Below, one piece after another: positions 12,411 to 24,889 of a stretch of DNA of 64,000 nucleotides. The translations under genes were made by a program, and so were the position numbers. The stretch is from Balaenoptera acutorostrata (taxonomy: Eukaryota; Chordata; Mammalia; Artiodactyla; Balaenopteridae). A model generated the notes under the pieces. It saw nothing but the letters and a program-made list of their open reading frames with translations. It was not told the DNA's origin and searched no databases. Position 1 is the stretch's first letter. Each line of letters starts with the position of its first letter. Location: NCBI RefSeq assembly GCF_949987535.1, contig NC_080079.1, positions 58,645,613 through 58,709,612 on the forward strand. Reading direction: 5' to 3'.

Positions 12411-12792
12411 TTTATTGGCTGTTTCTGGTCTTAGTTGCAGCATGCGGGTTCTCCGTTGTGGCGTGTGGGCTTTTCTCTAGTTGCAGCGTGCACGTTTTGT
12501 TTTTTTTTTTCTCCTCTCTCTAGTTGTGGCATGCGGGTTTTCTCTCTCTAGTTGTGGCACGCAGGATCCAGAGTGCGTTGGCTCTGTAGTTGTGGCACGA
12601 GGGCTCCAGAGTGCGTGGGCTCTATAGTTTGCGAAACCCAGGCTCTCTAGTTGAGGCGTGGGCTCAGTAGTTGTGGCGCGCGGGCTTAGTTGCCCTGCAG
12701 CAGGTGGGATCTTAGTTCCCTGACCAGGGATCGAACTCGCGTCCCCCGCACTGGTAGGTGGATTCTTTACCACTGGACAACGGAGGAAGTCC
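12411..12792 (-). mobile_element. CHR-type SINE with internally expanded body
   Basis: Read on the minus strand it starts in the gacttcc head and has the tRNA-like B-box region near 12730 (gatcgaactcg). It is flanked by a 13-bp target-site duplication, caagatgcctttt, at 12398-12410 and 12793-12805. Its length of about 380 bp exceeds the roughly 295-320 bp of the other full copies in the window. The excess consists of repeated units of the form 'tagttgtggc(a/g)cgcggg'. Confidence 0.88.
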
Positions 12793-13193
12793 CAAGATGC
12801 CTTTTAATTCAGTACCAGCACAGGACATTATTAAGAGCCACTTCCAGTTGGCTGGGAAGCTCCTTTTCATCCTCCCCCTTATCTAACCTCCAGTGGAAGT
12901 GAACTGGGGAGACAGCAGCTTACAGATACCCAAGGACCACACAGCCTGCCTGTCTTCCTGCCTTGGGAATCCATGACATCCCCAAGCTCCCAGAGGGGCT
13001 CAGCGTTCTTGTTGTTTTCACTTTATACTTTTAAATGGTCGATTCCAAGGTAAAACCTTTCCAGAAATAGCTAGCGTGAAGAGGGCTGTTGGGAAAACCA
13101 GTTGAACTTGATTAATTACGACAAAAAAAAAACAACAAAAAACATTTTAATGACATTTTGGTTAAGACCTTTCTGAAACTACATTTTACTTTT

Positions 13194-13539
13194 TTTTTTA
13201 AATTATTTTATTTTATTTATTTATTTTTTAATTTATTTTTGGCCGCATTGGGTCTTCGTTGCTGCGCACGGGCTTTCTGTAGTTGTGGCGAGCAGGGGCT
13301 ACTCTTCCTTGCAGTGCGTGGCCTTCTCATTGCAGTGGCTTCTCTTGTTGCAGAGCACAGGCTCTAGGCACGCAGGCTTCAGTAGTTGTGGCTCGTGGGC
13401 TCTAGAGCGCAGGCTCAGTAGTTGTGGCGCACGGGCTTAGTTGCTCCATGGCATGTGGGATCTTCCTGGACCAGAGCTCGAACCTGTGTCCCCTGCATTG
13501 GCAAGCAGATTCTTAACCATTGCGCCACCAGGGAAGTCC
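13194..13539 (-). mobile_element. CHR-type SINE, full length
   Basis: Minus-strand copy whose A/T-rich tail (ttatttatttatttttta) is at the left and whose head (accagggaagtcc) is at the right. A 14-bp target-site duplication, tacattttactttt, lies at 13180-13193 and 13540-13553. The B-box region reads gagctcgaacctg on the plus strand. It lies only 0.8 kb before the first visible KCNMA1 exon and is antisense to the gene. Confidence 0.92.
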
Positions 13540-13599
13540 TACATTTTACTTTTCGTGATATTCAAGGTGGTGTTGGAAAAATCTACTTTTTTCCCAAAG

Positions 13600-14110
13600 T
13601 AGAAATAGATATGTTGTTTCATGTTATATATATATGCTCACTGCAAAAGCCTTCAGACAATACAGAAATCTATAGAGAAAAAGTGTCATTCTACATCTCA
13701 GAGATAACAACTGTTACTGTTTTGGTATAAAGCTTTCTAGATTTTTCTACGGCTTTACGAACATTCAGATAATTATAGGGTGTTTAAAAATAGGGTCAGA
13801 CTATACACACTATTTAGTAATGTGCCTTTTAAGGTAATTTTTCTATGAAAATATATACATTTTCATCATAATTTTTAATTGCTTCCCTGTATTCCACGGT
13901 ATAAACCTACCATTTGTGGTTATTTCTAATTTCTTGTTCTAAGAACAAGAAGAATGTTCTTGTACATGTGTATGTGTATACTTACCTACTTGTTTCTTTG
14001 CTATGAATACTTAAAATGGAATTGTGTAAAAGAGTATGCACTTTTGTACATTTTGATAACAATTTAAAAATTGCTCTCAAAAATTTTTATCGATTGTGGA
14101 TGAGTGCCCA
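13600..14110 (+). repeat. Old L1M-type fragment
   Basis: The order of motifs is that of an old L1 3' part: 'ctcactgcaaaagccttcagacaatacagaaa', 'tattccacggtataaacctaccatttgtggttatttctaatt', 'taaaatggaattgtgtaaaagagtatgcac', then 'tttgataac'. A 21-bp palindrome, ttcttgttct-a-agaacaagaa, sits at 13931-13951. The exact subfamily cannot be set by eye. Confidence 0.6.
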
Positions 14111-14351
14111 TGCCTCCACATTCTTGGAAATCATACAGGTTTAGGAAGAAGTGGTGCTTTAGAGGGGACATCCGTCTAGTCTATGAGTTTAGGGGCATGG
14201 AAGGCTTCACGTGGTGATGGGGTATGTTCCTGGTTGTTCAGGAAGGTCGCCACGACACAACCAGTGCATTCATTTGTTTGCCAGATGGGGTAACCCCACT
14301 TTCCTTTTACTATCCTATCTTAAACCCTTCTCCTGTGTGCTTCTCCCTTAG

Positions 14352-14462
<111 letters not shown>

Positions 14463-17400
14463 TAAGTGACCGCTAACCATATGCTCTTTGGCTTTCAGAA
14501 ACATTTAACGTGTCTCTGGAAGGAAATGCACCCCACCTGTGGCCAGCACAGTGTGGACACTCGACAATTACCAAGTGTCCTGTGCTCAGCCTTCTGTGAT
14601 GAAGGGGAAGGTGGGTCATTATATGGTCCCTGCCTTAAGGATTTCTGCTGGCTCTCCTTTCCCTCCAGTCCTGAGAATCTCAGGCTTGGATTCATCATTT
14701 GCCCTAAATTATGAACTGCAGTTTTCCTGCATATCTTGAATTATGCCCCTATGATGTAGACACATGTATGATGGGTAGCATGAACCCATGCCTCTGACTT
14801 TACCAGGGCAAAACCCAATCTTGCTAGCACCTTGATGAAAGAAATTCTAATCTCTTTTAATTAAGTCAGGTCATAAAGACATCAGAGAAGCCCCTGTTCA
14901 AAGTGCTTTCACTATTTCCTGAGGCAATGTGGAACCAAATGTACACAGGGAGGCCTTGAAATAGTCCTGAGTGGTTTAGCCCCGAGATGGACAACTGGTA
15001 TGTTATAACAATAAAAAGGCTTAGCATCTCCTTGTACTGGCTCAGCAAGATGGATTTGAGCAAGGGGTAGCCCCAGCCTGCATGACCCCTCGAGGTAGAA
15101 CAGGTTATCATTTAAGGGGTATGACGTCAGGAGCTCTAGGTGTCCCAGACCCCAAGAAACGTCCACCAGGACGATGCCTCAGATTCCCCACCTAGAAGCT
15201 CAGATGTTGGATGTAAGTCAAACAGGGACTTTGTCCCTATGAAAACACAGACTCCCTGGGAATGCTGAAACATGAAGCCCGATACTTTGACACTATAGCA
15301 AAGAATTTGGTAAACTCAGTCTCACTGATAAAAACTGGGAAGAAACAGGGGAATCTGGGAACCCACTGGGCTGAGAAAGAAGAGCTCGTCCCTTGTGCTG
15401 TCTGCCTGCCTGCAAACCAAACCCACCTTCTGGAAAGGGCGGCCTGAAGAGGACAGTCCTGGGGGGCTCTTGGGTTCCTCTGTCTCATAGTTTGCTGTTC
15501 TGTGCACAGCAGAGAGGGGCCAGAGCACCTGGTAGCTTGGTGTTTACCTGTCAGTGACTTCTGTCAGTGAGCACAGCAGGTGCACCCTGCCTGTCCCTGG
15601 GCCCAGACCCTAAGCAATCCAAAATGGTTTGACTGTTTACTGAGATTTCTCACCCTGTCTCGAAGCGAAAGTTTAAACGCTAAATGGACCGGAAAAGGGC
15701 ATAGGTAATTGATTCCGAAGGAGTTATTTTCCGAAAATGGATGCCCCATTGTAACTCCCGTGTGTTCCTTTCTTTGAGAGCCGTTTCTCATTCTGCCATA
15801 GAAAGGAGTTAACCATTCAGAGGCACTGGGTCCTGGAACACTGAGGCTGTCCCAGGGGATTTTCTCTGTCTTGGAGCGTGGCCTGCCTGGGATAAAAATT
15901 CCAGGAGGATTCAGGACTTATATTAGAAGCTCGTCCTATAAAAAGACAATCGAGGCCTCTTAGGTCTGGTGTAGATGTGGTCTGAGCCCACAGCAGAACT
16001 GCCAACACCCGGAGGAGTCCTGTGGCACCTCAGGCATTAGCAGGGGAGTATGTGAAGTCCCCTTCTTTGTCTTTGAGTCTCCCGGGCTTGATTGGTGTCA
16101 ACATGAGTGCCGCCTTGCAAATCCTTTAGTCCATGTCCCTCCACCACCCCCTTCCTTCTTTCCCACTGCTTCTCTTATTTTGCCTCTGGAAACTGAGTGA
16201 GTTCATTTTAAGAGTGTTAACCTGGAAGGTTAGAACTGCTCCCTCTAAAAGTTCCAGCTGGGATACCTGTGGGGTCAGTTTGACTCACATATTTGTCCTA
16301 CACAGTGTTTCATTTCTTAAAAGTTAGTCGCCAATGTTTCAAAAAGGTGGTTCTTCACATAAAGCCTAGATTCCTGGCCTCTTTTGAAAATCTGATGAAC
16401 CAACACGGGACTTGCATTTCTACTGAATGCTAAGGGACTCCAGTTTGCTGTAAGGAGGGGTTTAGTGAAGGACCTCCCCTCCCTGATGTCTTAAACTGGC
16501 CAGATTTGCATTTACATCAGGGCCTGGCCCCCTCGATGTGTGAGTTTGCCAACTCTGACCCATTGGGTGTGTGAAACTTCTCTGCCCTTTGGAGCCGGCT
16601 CAAGAGCTGGGCAGTAGTCTGTAAATATTTCCGTTGACTGATTTGCTTGTTGACAACATGTTTGGAGAAGGAGAAGATCCCTCAGACATACCTTGTTGTC
16701 AGAGAATGTGGTGTTTGTTTGGTACAGCTTCTGGAATACAAAAACGAAAAACAAAAACCAAAATACCGTCATGAAAAACTTCTGATGTGAGTGAGAATGT
16801 GTTCAACTGACTGCTGTTATTCGTTTAACACAATGATACAGCAGAGGTAGAAATAATCAATAAAGAAAGGACACTTAATGAGATTTAGGAACATCCCAAA
16901 ACATTGAAGCTCTCCTCAAGCATTTGATTATCTGGAGGCTTAATTATCTGTGTTTTCTACTTTAAATTAAAGAAAAGCCATAACTCAGAGTTACCAGCAG
17001 TTTAATGATAACACTCTTCAATTCAGGTTAATTAAAGCACAGCCGTAATTAGAGTGTAGGGTTGTATATCACCAGGCTGGCGCATAAGTATTTTCATTAC
17101 AGTAAGAATTGGCTATTCAATTTCAAGATGACATGAAGGACGCCAAAATATATTTTCAGCTGGTTCATGTAGAAGAAAAAGAGTTGGAGAATATTCTGGG
17201 TATAATGAAGCACTGATAAAGTATACAGATTTTCAGAGCTGTCTCTGTAATTATGCACGGCATTAAAACAATATGCAGCCAATAACGTCTTGAAGCATGA
17301 AAAGAAATAAATTTGCTCTTCCCTTGGGCTGGCAGAGTGCCCCCTTGCAGGGTAGGATCACCACACCGAAAAGATTGGAGTTTTCTCAGAAGCTGGGAGA

Positions 17401-17689
17401 GTCATTCAGTGAAAAGCTAAGGGGGCAGGATTAACGGGTGAAATCTGAGGTCGTTTCCCAAGAGAACAGATGCAGGAGGAGGAGAGAGAGAAGGGGCAGG
17501 AGGCCCCCAAGTTGAGCTTTTTAAGAATTTCGAGCAGAGAGATGCTTTCTCCGGCTCAGGTAAGACTTGCGCCAGCTTCTCTGCACCAGCCTTTGGCCTT
17601 CACGTGTGTATCACCAGAAGACGGAGCTTTGTTCCAAAAGCAATAACTAATTTAGACAAAATGCAGTATCATTTCTAAACATTTCACTT

Positions 17690-17850
17690 ACATTTTCTCA
17701 TTGAATCCTCACAACAATCCTGTGACGTTTATGTGAATATTACCATCCCTGGTTTATAAAGGAGGACACTGAGACTCCGAGGACGTTGGTGTCCCCTTCC
17801 AAAGCCACCTAGCAGACAAGTTACAGGACCAGGATTTTGCTGCTGGGGCC
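17690..17850 (-). repeat. MIR SINE relic
   Basis: Reverse MIR order: 'cattttctcattgaatcctcacaacaatcctgtgacg', 'ttataaaggaggacactgagactc', 'aagccacctagcagacaagttacaggaccaggatt'. Confidence 0.8.
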
Positions 17851-17889
17851 TCATGCAGTTGGGAACAGCTTGGTGGATGTGGTAGATGA

Positions 17890-18085
17890 AGGCTGGCTAA
17901 TTAAGAATCTCCTGGGGAGCTTATTAAACAGAGAGGATTCTAGGTTCCATCTCCAGATTTTAATATCTGGGGTAGATCCCCCAAATCTGCATTTTTTTAT
18001 AGGTAAGTGGGGGTGATTCTGATTCAGTCTGATGACTGGGGACCCCCCAGCAACCCCATTCTCCACACCACAGGCTGGAATAACT
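17890..18085 (+). mobile_element. MER5A DNA-transposon relic
   Basis: 'ggctaattaagaatctcctggggagcttattaaaca', 'gattctaggttccatctccagattttaat' and 'ggtgattctgattcagtctgatgactgg' follow the MER5A order. It is diverged and partial. Confidence 0.65.
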
Positions 18086-18817
18086 TATTCCAACTTCGGG
18101 CTCAGTCACTGGAATGTTTCTGATTTTTGCCAAATCATAGAATTGTAGGTGGGCCACATCTTACAAGCTAATGTTAGGATTTGGGCCTTTGTGGGCACTT
18201 CCTCTCCATTGCTCCTTCTTCACGAAGGGTATTCTGCAATCTCCATGGATATAGGAATGAGTCCGCCCTCTACCATGCCAGGCAAACTGCTGACTGCTCT
18301 CCCCACTCCCCACGCCTAATCCAAATCAGAATAGGAAAAAGACGTGGGGGTACTGAGCCCTTTAATGCTCTCAGTCAGGTTTCCACTGGGGATCATAAAA
18401 GCAATTTCAGGGTGGGGAGAACAGTTAAGCACCAACTGCAGAGAAGGACAATTTAGGGTGCCACAAGCCAGATGCCTCTTGGCCTTGATGGACACCATGG
18501 TGGGTATGTCCTGGACCTTCCTCAGGATGCTCTTAGGATGTTCCTTTTAAGGGCCAGCAACTCCTGAGCATTTCCCTTTGGTTTTGCATAGTTGACTTGC
18601 CCCTGGTCTGTGTGGCAGGAAGATCAAGGCAAAGGAGCTATGGGATCTGAAAGAGAGGGTGCCACCCATTGTTCTCTGAACACCAGGAAACCACCCGCTT
18701 CCTTTTCCCTCCCACTCCCCATCTTCCTCAGTAGGTGACTGTGGAAGGTGCAGATGGCTAGTGCCAGCCAAGCCTGCAGGAAGCCGGGGTTGGGGTATGA
18801 GGCTATGCTTGCCACGA

Positions 18818-18857
18818 AGGGGTCCTTTTTTTTTTTTTTTTTTTTTTTTAGGGGTCC
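18818..18857. repeat. Poly(T) tract with short flanking direct repeats
   Basis: The octamer aggggtcc at 18818-18825 recurs at 18850-18857. Between the copies are only 24 T. This looks like a target-site duplication around a bare reverse-inserted poly(A) tail. The repeat is short, so slippage remains possible. Confidence 0.8.
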
Positions 18858-18884
18858 TATTTTTGAGTGGTTCAAATAGTAGGA

Positions 18885-19080
18885 TGCTGTGTGATGTCAG
18901 GTAGCATGAGCTGTGGAGTCTCAAAGGTCTGGGGTCAAACCCACTTGCTGGATATGTGATTTGGGACAAGACAGTGGATTTCTGCCTACCTCCTTCTTTT
19001 GATAGTTACCAGCTGCCTGACCTTGGGCTCAGTGCTCCCCCCAGTTTCCTCATCTCTAAAATCGGAATGATAGAACTTGT
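18885..19080 (+). repeat. MIR SINE relic
   Basis: Forward MIR layout: 'gtagcatgagctgtggagtctcaaaggtctggggtcaaac', 'gctggatatgtgatttgggac', 'agtttcctcatctctaaaatcggaatgat'. Confidence 0.75.
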
Positions 19081-22000
19081 CTCTCAGTACCAGCTAATGT
19101 CCTTTTCCCCCTCTCCTGCCTATCCTCTTCCCACCACCCTTCTATTCTGCCCACTGAATATACTATAAACACCAAGAAAGAAAGAAATATATCAAGACGT
19201 TTCCAGGTTTTATTTACTCTTACTTTTTAGAAAATTCTGCCATCGGTCACCAGCCAGTTAATCAGCTAGCTATTTAATGAGCTTGGGGTATTTGTGCCAG
19301 TGTGCCTGGCAAGGTGTAATTAGATTTGATCAAATATATGCTCATTAAAAGATTAATAGCAATACTTTCAAATGCCAAGGAAAAGATTCTGTTTCCCTGC
19401 AGCTGCTGCCTTCTGAGAGTTTGCAGTCTGGCGAAAGGAAATAATACCCATCCTCAGGGAGAGATGAGCGCCCATTGATGAGTGTTTGATGGATGCACAC
19501 AGCTGGGGGACAGATGCTGAGAGCTCCCTGCAGGCTGGGGTGGCCAGGAGAGGCTTCCTGGAAGAGGTGATACTTGAGCTGTACCTTGTATGGAGGTTGG
19601 GTTCAGAGAAGGAATAAAGAGGGAAGAGGGAATTGTAAGTGATAGGGAACCAGGAGGCTGGGAGCCGCAGAGAACTCTCTAACACCCAGGTCTCTGAGAT
19701 TTTCCAGCGAGAACAAGTTGATTTCCCCTTTAGATGGGAGAAGGAGAAAAATCAGAGTTCTTTTGACATGTGATGTTTTCAGGGGGAACAGCGGTAGTGT
19801 TTTTATTATGAGAACTAGCAAATGAGAGGATGTACCCCCCTGCCTCCAGGTAGGAAAGTGAGGGCAGAGGAGGGAGGTGGGGAAGGAGGAGAGGAGGAAG
19901 CCACAGGTTCACAGGTTTGGCTACTGCAAGAATGCCATGTGCCAGGTCCTGAATCTCATGGTGAGCAGATCAGTCAGTCAGTCATCACTTGCAAAATATA
20001 AACGCTTAATTGTATCAGGTTTTATAGCTCAGAGGGGATTAGGACAAAAGATGTATTTGAAATACTGCGTGTCTCTGTGTCCCCCTGCAGCTGTTACAAT
20101 TCAGATTTGATGTGGAGTATTTAATGCCTAGGTAGCTTGAGGAACTCTGACCAGATCTTCCCTATGCTAAAGGACAGGAGTTCTGCCCTCCAGCCCAAAT
20201 GCAAGCCTTGATGCTTCTGTGCTGGTTTAGATAGAGCGGGGTCTTCAGGGCATGGTTCTCCTTCCCCTCATCCACCTGCATTCGGGGCCCTAACATTGAG
20301 AAAATCATGCTCTCGTCCTGTGTTGTTTGGCATGGACAGATCTTTCCAGGGAAGCCACTTGAGGAAACTTAAATTTAAGACTGCCTAGAGAAAGCTGGGT
20401 CTCTTGCCCAGTGAAAGCTACAGCTAGTTTAACTTGAGTTCTGTGAAATCAGTAGTTCTTAGAGAAAGGCATCCGAATTTGAACATGGAGCAGAAAGAAG
20501 TCAGCAGATTCTATTGTTATATGATAGATTTATTTAGCCAGGCTGCAGAAATGAACATTTTATGAGAATTTATGGAGAGGCTTGAGTCTCATCTTTAAAA
20601 CATATTTTTCCTCAAAGAACTGGCCCTATTCATCCAATTATTTGGGGGTATTATAATTAGGACTGAGCATATATGAACACAGATAGGAATGCGTTTATGA
20701 TTATTTCTATTACAGGGATTCAGAAGGTGACCGATAATCCTTCCACATGTGAATAAACCAGTGGCCATAAAATCTATTAAAACCCTTAATCGAAGGCTAC
20801 AGAGGCAGTGGCAATTCTAGAATTCTCTACAGGAAGGGTCAGGGAGGCAGTCCAGTAGGAAATACTGGGGCTTGACTTGATGCTGGGTACACATAGCAAA
20901 CACACAGTTTACATTTTATATTTCTGATTAATAATAATAGCAAGGTTTTCTAAAAAATGCATTTACTGACATTTTAGGCAAATGTTCATTGTCCATATGA
21001 AAGAATGTAATTATATTTAAATTCAAGTGTCTTAGGTGTGCTAGTGGAGATACTATGAGAGTGGGTGTGTTCAAAGTTGGGGGTGTTCTAAAGCCTTCTC
21101 ACTCCACCTCTATGAAAGCTGCTGGGAAATCTGAACAACATTTTCATGGGCATTTTAAATCACTTCCATTTTCCTGGTGCTGAGTCTTACAAATCCCGCT
21201 GGTTCAAATTTTCTTTAACTAGATGTTTCCATTTTGAGAGCCTATCATTTTAAATCAAAGCTCCTACGTGTGAATCTTTTTTTCATTTTAGCCCCTAGAT
21301 CCTAAAGATCTGGTTCCCCAATGCGCAGTATTTATATCCTCATCTACTCTGATTACATGTATCAGCCCGATATTCCCAGGGTCCCTCTGGACAACTGAAG
21401 AGGGACTGGCGCTTCCGGGAGGAGCTGGGTTTGGGGGGCACAGTGAAAGCTGCCTCTTCTGTCCTTGCCCCTTCACTCCTAGGTGAGTCATCTTTGGCAG
21501 CCCCAAACCACACCTTTGCATACCCTTCCTGAACACATTAGAAGGTGCAAACTCTACGACAGGTTTCTATGCTTAATTCACACCAGCAAGCAATCTTTCT
21601 AGTCAAGGGGGCTGATTTAATAGCAAGAACAATTTATTTCCCTCTGGGTAGGTAGAAACAGTTGGACTCTAATTCTTAGGAGCCTTTGTTCAGGAACATC
21701 TGGGTTGAAACTACTGTAGTTAACAGATGATGCTGGCAGTAAAGAAAAAAAGAAAAAGAGGGCTTTGTATAATGTCAAATTTGGTAGACCTCTACTTAAT
21801 AATTATCAAGAAAGCAATCTAACTTTTTTTTTTCCTTGAAAAAAGAAGTCATTTCTATTCCCCTGTACTTATTTTTTGCAACAAGTGGCAACTTCCTGCA
21901 TTGGACATACTGGGACATTTTATTTTAGAAACGAGGAATTAAATTCTTGCTAACTTATGGCTGATTTCATCCTGTTTATCACACTGTGGAAGCTACCTTG

Positions 22001-22504
22001 TTTCTCTCTTATACTCTACCTCATGCTAAGCCTCCTTTCCCTTTCCCAGCCCAGGTCTGTATATGTTTAAGCCATAAGAATGACTTTAAGGATTGGATGA
22101 GCAAAACCCATTTTGCTTTACCAGAAAAATGGTGTAAATGATGCAAGTAAATATTTAATTTCAGGACATCAATTCTAAGTAGTCCAAAGGCACATCCTTG
22201 TAACAGGATCTGCAGAGGGTTCCAAGGAGAAATCGCTGTCTGTATCTTAGAATTGTACTTACCTCATGTCATAGCGGATTGAAGGCAAACATTAGATTCC
22301 CAGAGCATATCACTGCTATTATTTCCTTCTACGCCCTTCTTTTCCTATCTGTCTGCTTCTATCCACCAAGTTAAAAAGCATCTCGTTTCACGATGCTAGC
22401 TCACTTCCAAGCTTTCTCTGCCTAAACTAGACTTTCCTAGTTTACCACTTTATCTGTTGTGGATAATTCTAGCAAGTCATGAGAGTCTGCTCCCCATTCT
22501 TTCA

Positions 22505-22635
22505 TCCATTTACTTAATCAGCATTTACTGAAAGCTTACTCTTTGCATTTTGCAAACTACCAGCGAGACAAGCATACATCTTGCCCTGAAGAAGCTCAGT
22601 GTAGAGGGCAGAGAGGCAAGTAAACAAGTAATTAC
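22505..22635 (-). repeat. L2 3'-end relic
   Basis: 'tcatccatttacttaatcagcatttactgaaagcttactctttgc' and 'ttgccctgaagaagctcagtgtagaggg' read as a reversed, diverged L2 3' end. Confidence 0.55.
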
Positions 22636-23199
22636 CACACCCCACCGTACCCACTCCCTGTCTACTCACCTTGATCTGCCCTTCCCCCCAGAACCACAAC
22701 AGAGGCTGTACCTCAGCGGCAGCCTTAAGCCCAGCACCCTGACCTTCGCCAATTCTCTGTGGCAGGAACTCACGAAAACCTGTGCTTTTAAACAGGGAGA
22801 GACGTAGTTCTGTTTCCGGTGTAAATGGTAAATTACTCAAGATTTGTACTTCGCAGACATCCAGAGGATACTCAACTAGAGTAGGGAGTAATAGCTTAGA
22901 TGCCCGTAGGGGGCAGGCAGTTAGCAACAAAGAATTAGAATGAGGAGGTCCGAGACAATAGGGGGTGGTGGAGACTGTGGCATGTTGGAGAGCACATGTC
23001 CCATCCAGAGGGGTAAGTGCTTTGAAGTTCCCAGTCCCCTTTAGCCATATGGAACGTGGCTCCAGTATGGCCATATCTGATTTATCAAGGAAAACTGAAA
23101 AGCTCGCTTTTATATGAAATCACCTGTTGATATCTAATTCTAAATTTTTTTTTTTTTTCTTTAAATGCTGTACTGACCAAACAGAACATGTCTGCATGT

Positions 23200-23440
23200 T
23201 GGGTTTCTGGCAACCACTTCATTTCCTTTGCTTTTATGAGAAGCATCTGTGTAGCATACTGCCTTGAGACTTGATTTCCACTTTTGACATTTCTACATGA
23301 AAATTGTTTAACCTTGAACAAGTTGTTTGATTTCCACTTTTGGCTTTTCTCCATAAAGGCCATTTAACCTTGAACAAGTCGCTTTTCCTTCTTCGGACCT
23401 CAGTTTGTTATCTGTACGAGAAGGGCAGGACCAGCCAATC
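23200..23440 (+). repeat. MIR relic containing a 56-bp tandem duplication
   Basis: The right part carries the MIR core 'ttaaccttgaacaagtcgcttttcc...cctcagtttgttatctgtac'. A 56-bp unit at 23271-23326 is followed directly by a diverged second copy at 23327-23382. Both begin ttgatttccacttttg and end accttgaacaagt, and they align without gaps. The duplication is old, as the copies differ in their middles. Confidence 0.75.
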
Positions 23441-23490
23441 TTGAAGTGCCTGAGTCTGAAAATCTATGGTTACGGCACTGTTTGCATGTA

Positions 23491-23957
23491 CAGGCATACC
23501 TCTTTTTATTACACTTGGCTTTATTGCACTTTGCAGATACTGCATTTTTTTTTGTTTTTAACAAATTGAAGGTTTGTGGCAACCCTGTTCAAGCCAGACT
23601 ATCAGTGCCATTTTTCCAACAGTATTTGCTCACTTCATGTCTCTGTGTCACATTTTGGTAATTCTCACAATATTTCAAACTTTTTCATTATTACTATATT
23701 TGTTATGGTGATCTGTGATCTTTGATGTTACTATTGTAATTGTTTTGGGTTTTTTTTTTAGCAATAGAGTATTTTTTAATTAAGGTGTGTTCATTGATTT
23801 TTTAGACATAATGCTATTGCACACTAATAGACTATAGTGTAAACATAACTTTTATATGCACTGGGAAACCAAAAAATTCACCTTACTTGCTTTATTGTGA
23901 TAATTGCTTTATTGTGGTGGCCTGGACTGAACCCACAGTATTTCCAAGGTCTGCCTG
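23491..23957 (+). mobile_element. Tigger1-type DNA transposon, internally deleted
   Basis: The left end caggcatacctctttttatt and right end 'ggtctgcctg' are the terminal inverted repeats of a Tigger1 (pogo/Tc1-mariner) element. They follow a TA target dinucleotide at 23489-23490; the right-hand copy is tg. The 5' non-coding part 'aattgaaggtttgtggcaaccctg' and 3' part 'agacataatgctattgcacactaatagactatagt' are present. The whole transposase region between them is missing, with the junction near 23750. It is therefore a non-autonomous relic, 467 bp long, incapable of encoding transposase. Confidence 0.92.
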
Positions 23958-24889
23958 TGATCACTTTGTTTACATCACTCTGTCCCTCTCTTCTTAGTCC
24001 CTTGGGCCAGTGAACAAAGGCTTGTTTTAGGTCAGAGCATTCTTAAAAAGAGGCTTCTATAAGGCCATGTAGAATCACTTTAGATATTGATTTGAAAGTT
24101 ACAAAAGAGGACTCAGATCTGCTCCTCTGCCCTGTGCTAGGTAAGGAATATGCCCAAGGCCATGTAGATTTTATTGACTTTTCTGAGTTAGGAAGCTCCT
24201 TTCTTTTTATATCTAAGTGGTAAATGATATCGTAGTAGCTAGGAAGACATAATCCACCATTACTATGAACTGTTTCTTCCCTTCTCACCAATAGGGTCAG
24301 GTCATTAAGATCCTTGATCCCATGAACCACCAGAATCCCAAATCGGAGTGGCCATTGCTCATAGGATTTCAGCAAATCAGCATCTTCATGATCTATGCTA
24401 AGTTAAGATCAGCCTTCTCCTTGAGTTTGGCACTTAGTTGTTATTTACATTAGAAAGTGGTTACTTAATCTGGTAATTTGTTTCAACAAATATTGCATAA
24501 GCCACCTGATATTTTAAACAATTTAAGCTCCAGAGGTAACAACAGCCCCGTAAAGGGTAAAGGGTATGTGGTAGAGGTGCTCTATGGAACATAAATTAAG
24601 AAGAGCATTTTTCCAGCTGTAGTTGGGTATGTGGGTTTGTGTTTCAGCAAACTGCATAATCAGCACAAAACCCAGGTCATTAGAGTCTGCTGGCAGGAAT
24701 CAGAAAATCTGCAAATCACTGGGAGAGCCCAAATACGCCTGGATGGAAGTGGTCCTTTGAAATCTGACTGTCTATTTACAGCAATACAGGGGATCATGAC
24801 CTCCCAGGCAGGAATGAGCGACTGGTCTTATTCCCACTGCAGAGCTTGAGGCCTTCACCAGCACCTTACCTGCAAGCAACACATACACG

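Larger units (their letters stand above)
1..14351 (+). other. KCNMA1 intron (3' part), before first visible exon
   Basis: No coding exon could be recognised here. I looked for the preceding KCNMA1 exon, which should end in ...MRSFIK, and did not find it, so it lies upstream of the window. The stretch holds a perfect hairpin near 2.8 kb, a CATCAC simple repeat at 3357-3382, MIR and L2 relics, a MER5A relic, three CHR-type SINEs, a TG repeat and an AT-rich segment at about 11.0-12.06 kb. Positions 1-2799, 6990-8168 and 8210-10280 show nothing I can name. Longer open frames there, such as 7768-8361 on the minus strand, resemble no family I know and look like chance. Confidence 0.85.

Noticed and set aside
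12477..12773. Open frames with 'MVKNPPTSAGDASSIPGQG'-like text, also at 41645-41918
   Set aside because: This is the well-known translation of tRNA-derived SINEs in cetartiodactyls, not a gene.
13931..13951. 21-bp palindrome ttcttgttct-a-agaacaagaa as a functional operator
   Set aside because: It lies inside an old L1-like fragment and is AT-rich; chance origin is likely.
22514..23074. 186-residue open frame on the minus strand
   Set aside because: Partly overlaps an L2 relic, has no recognisable domain and no start context.
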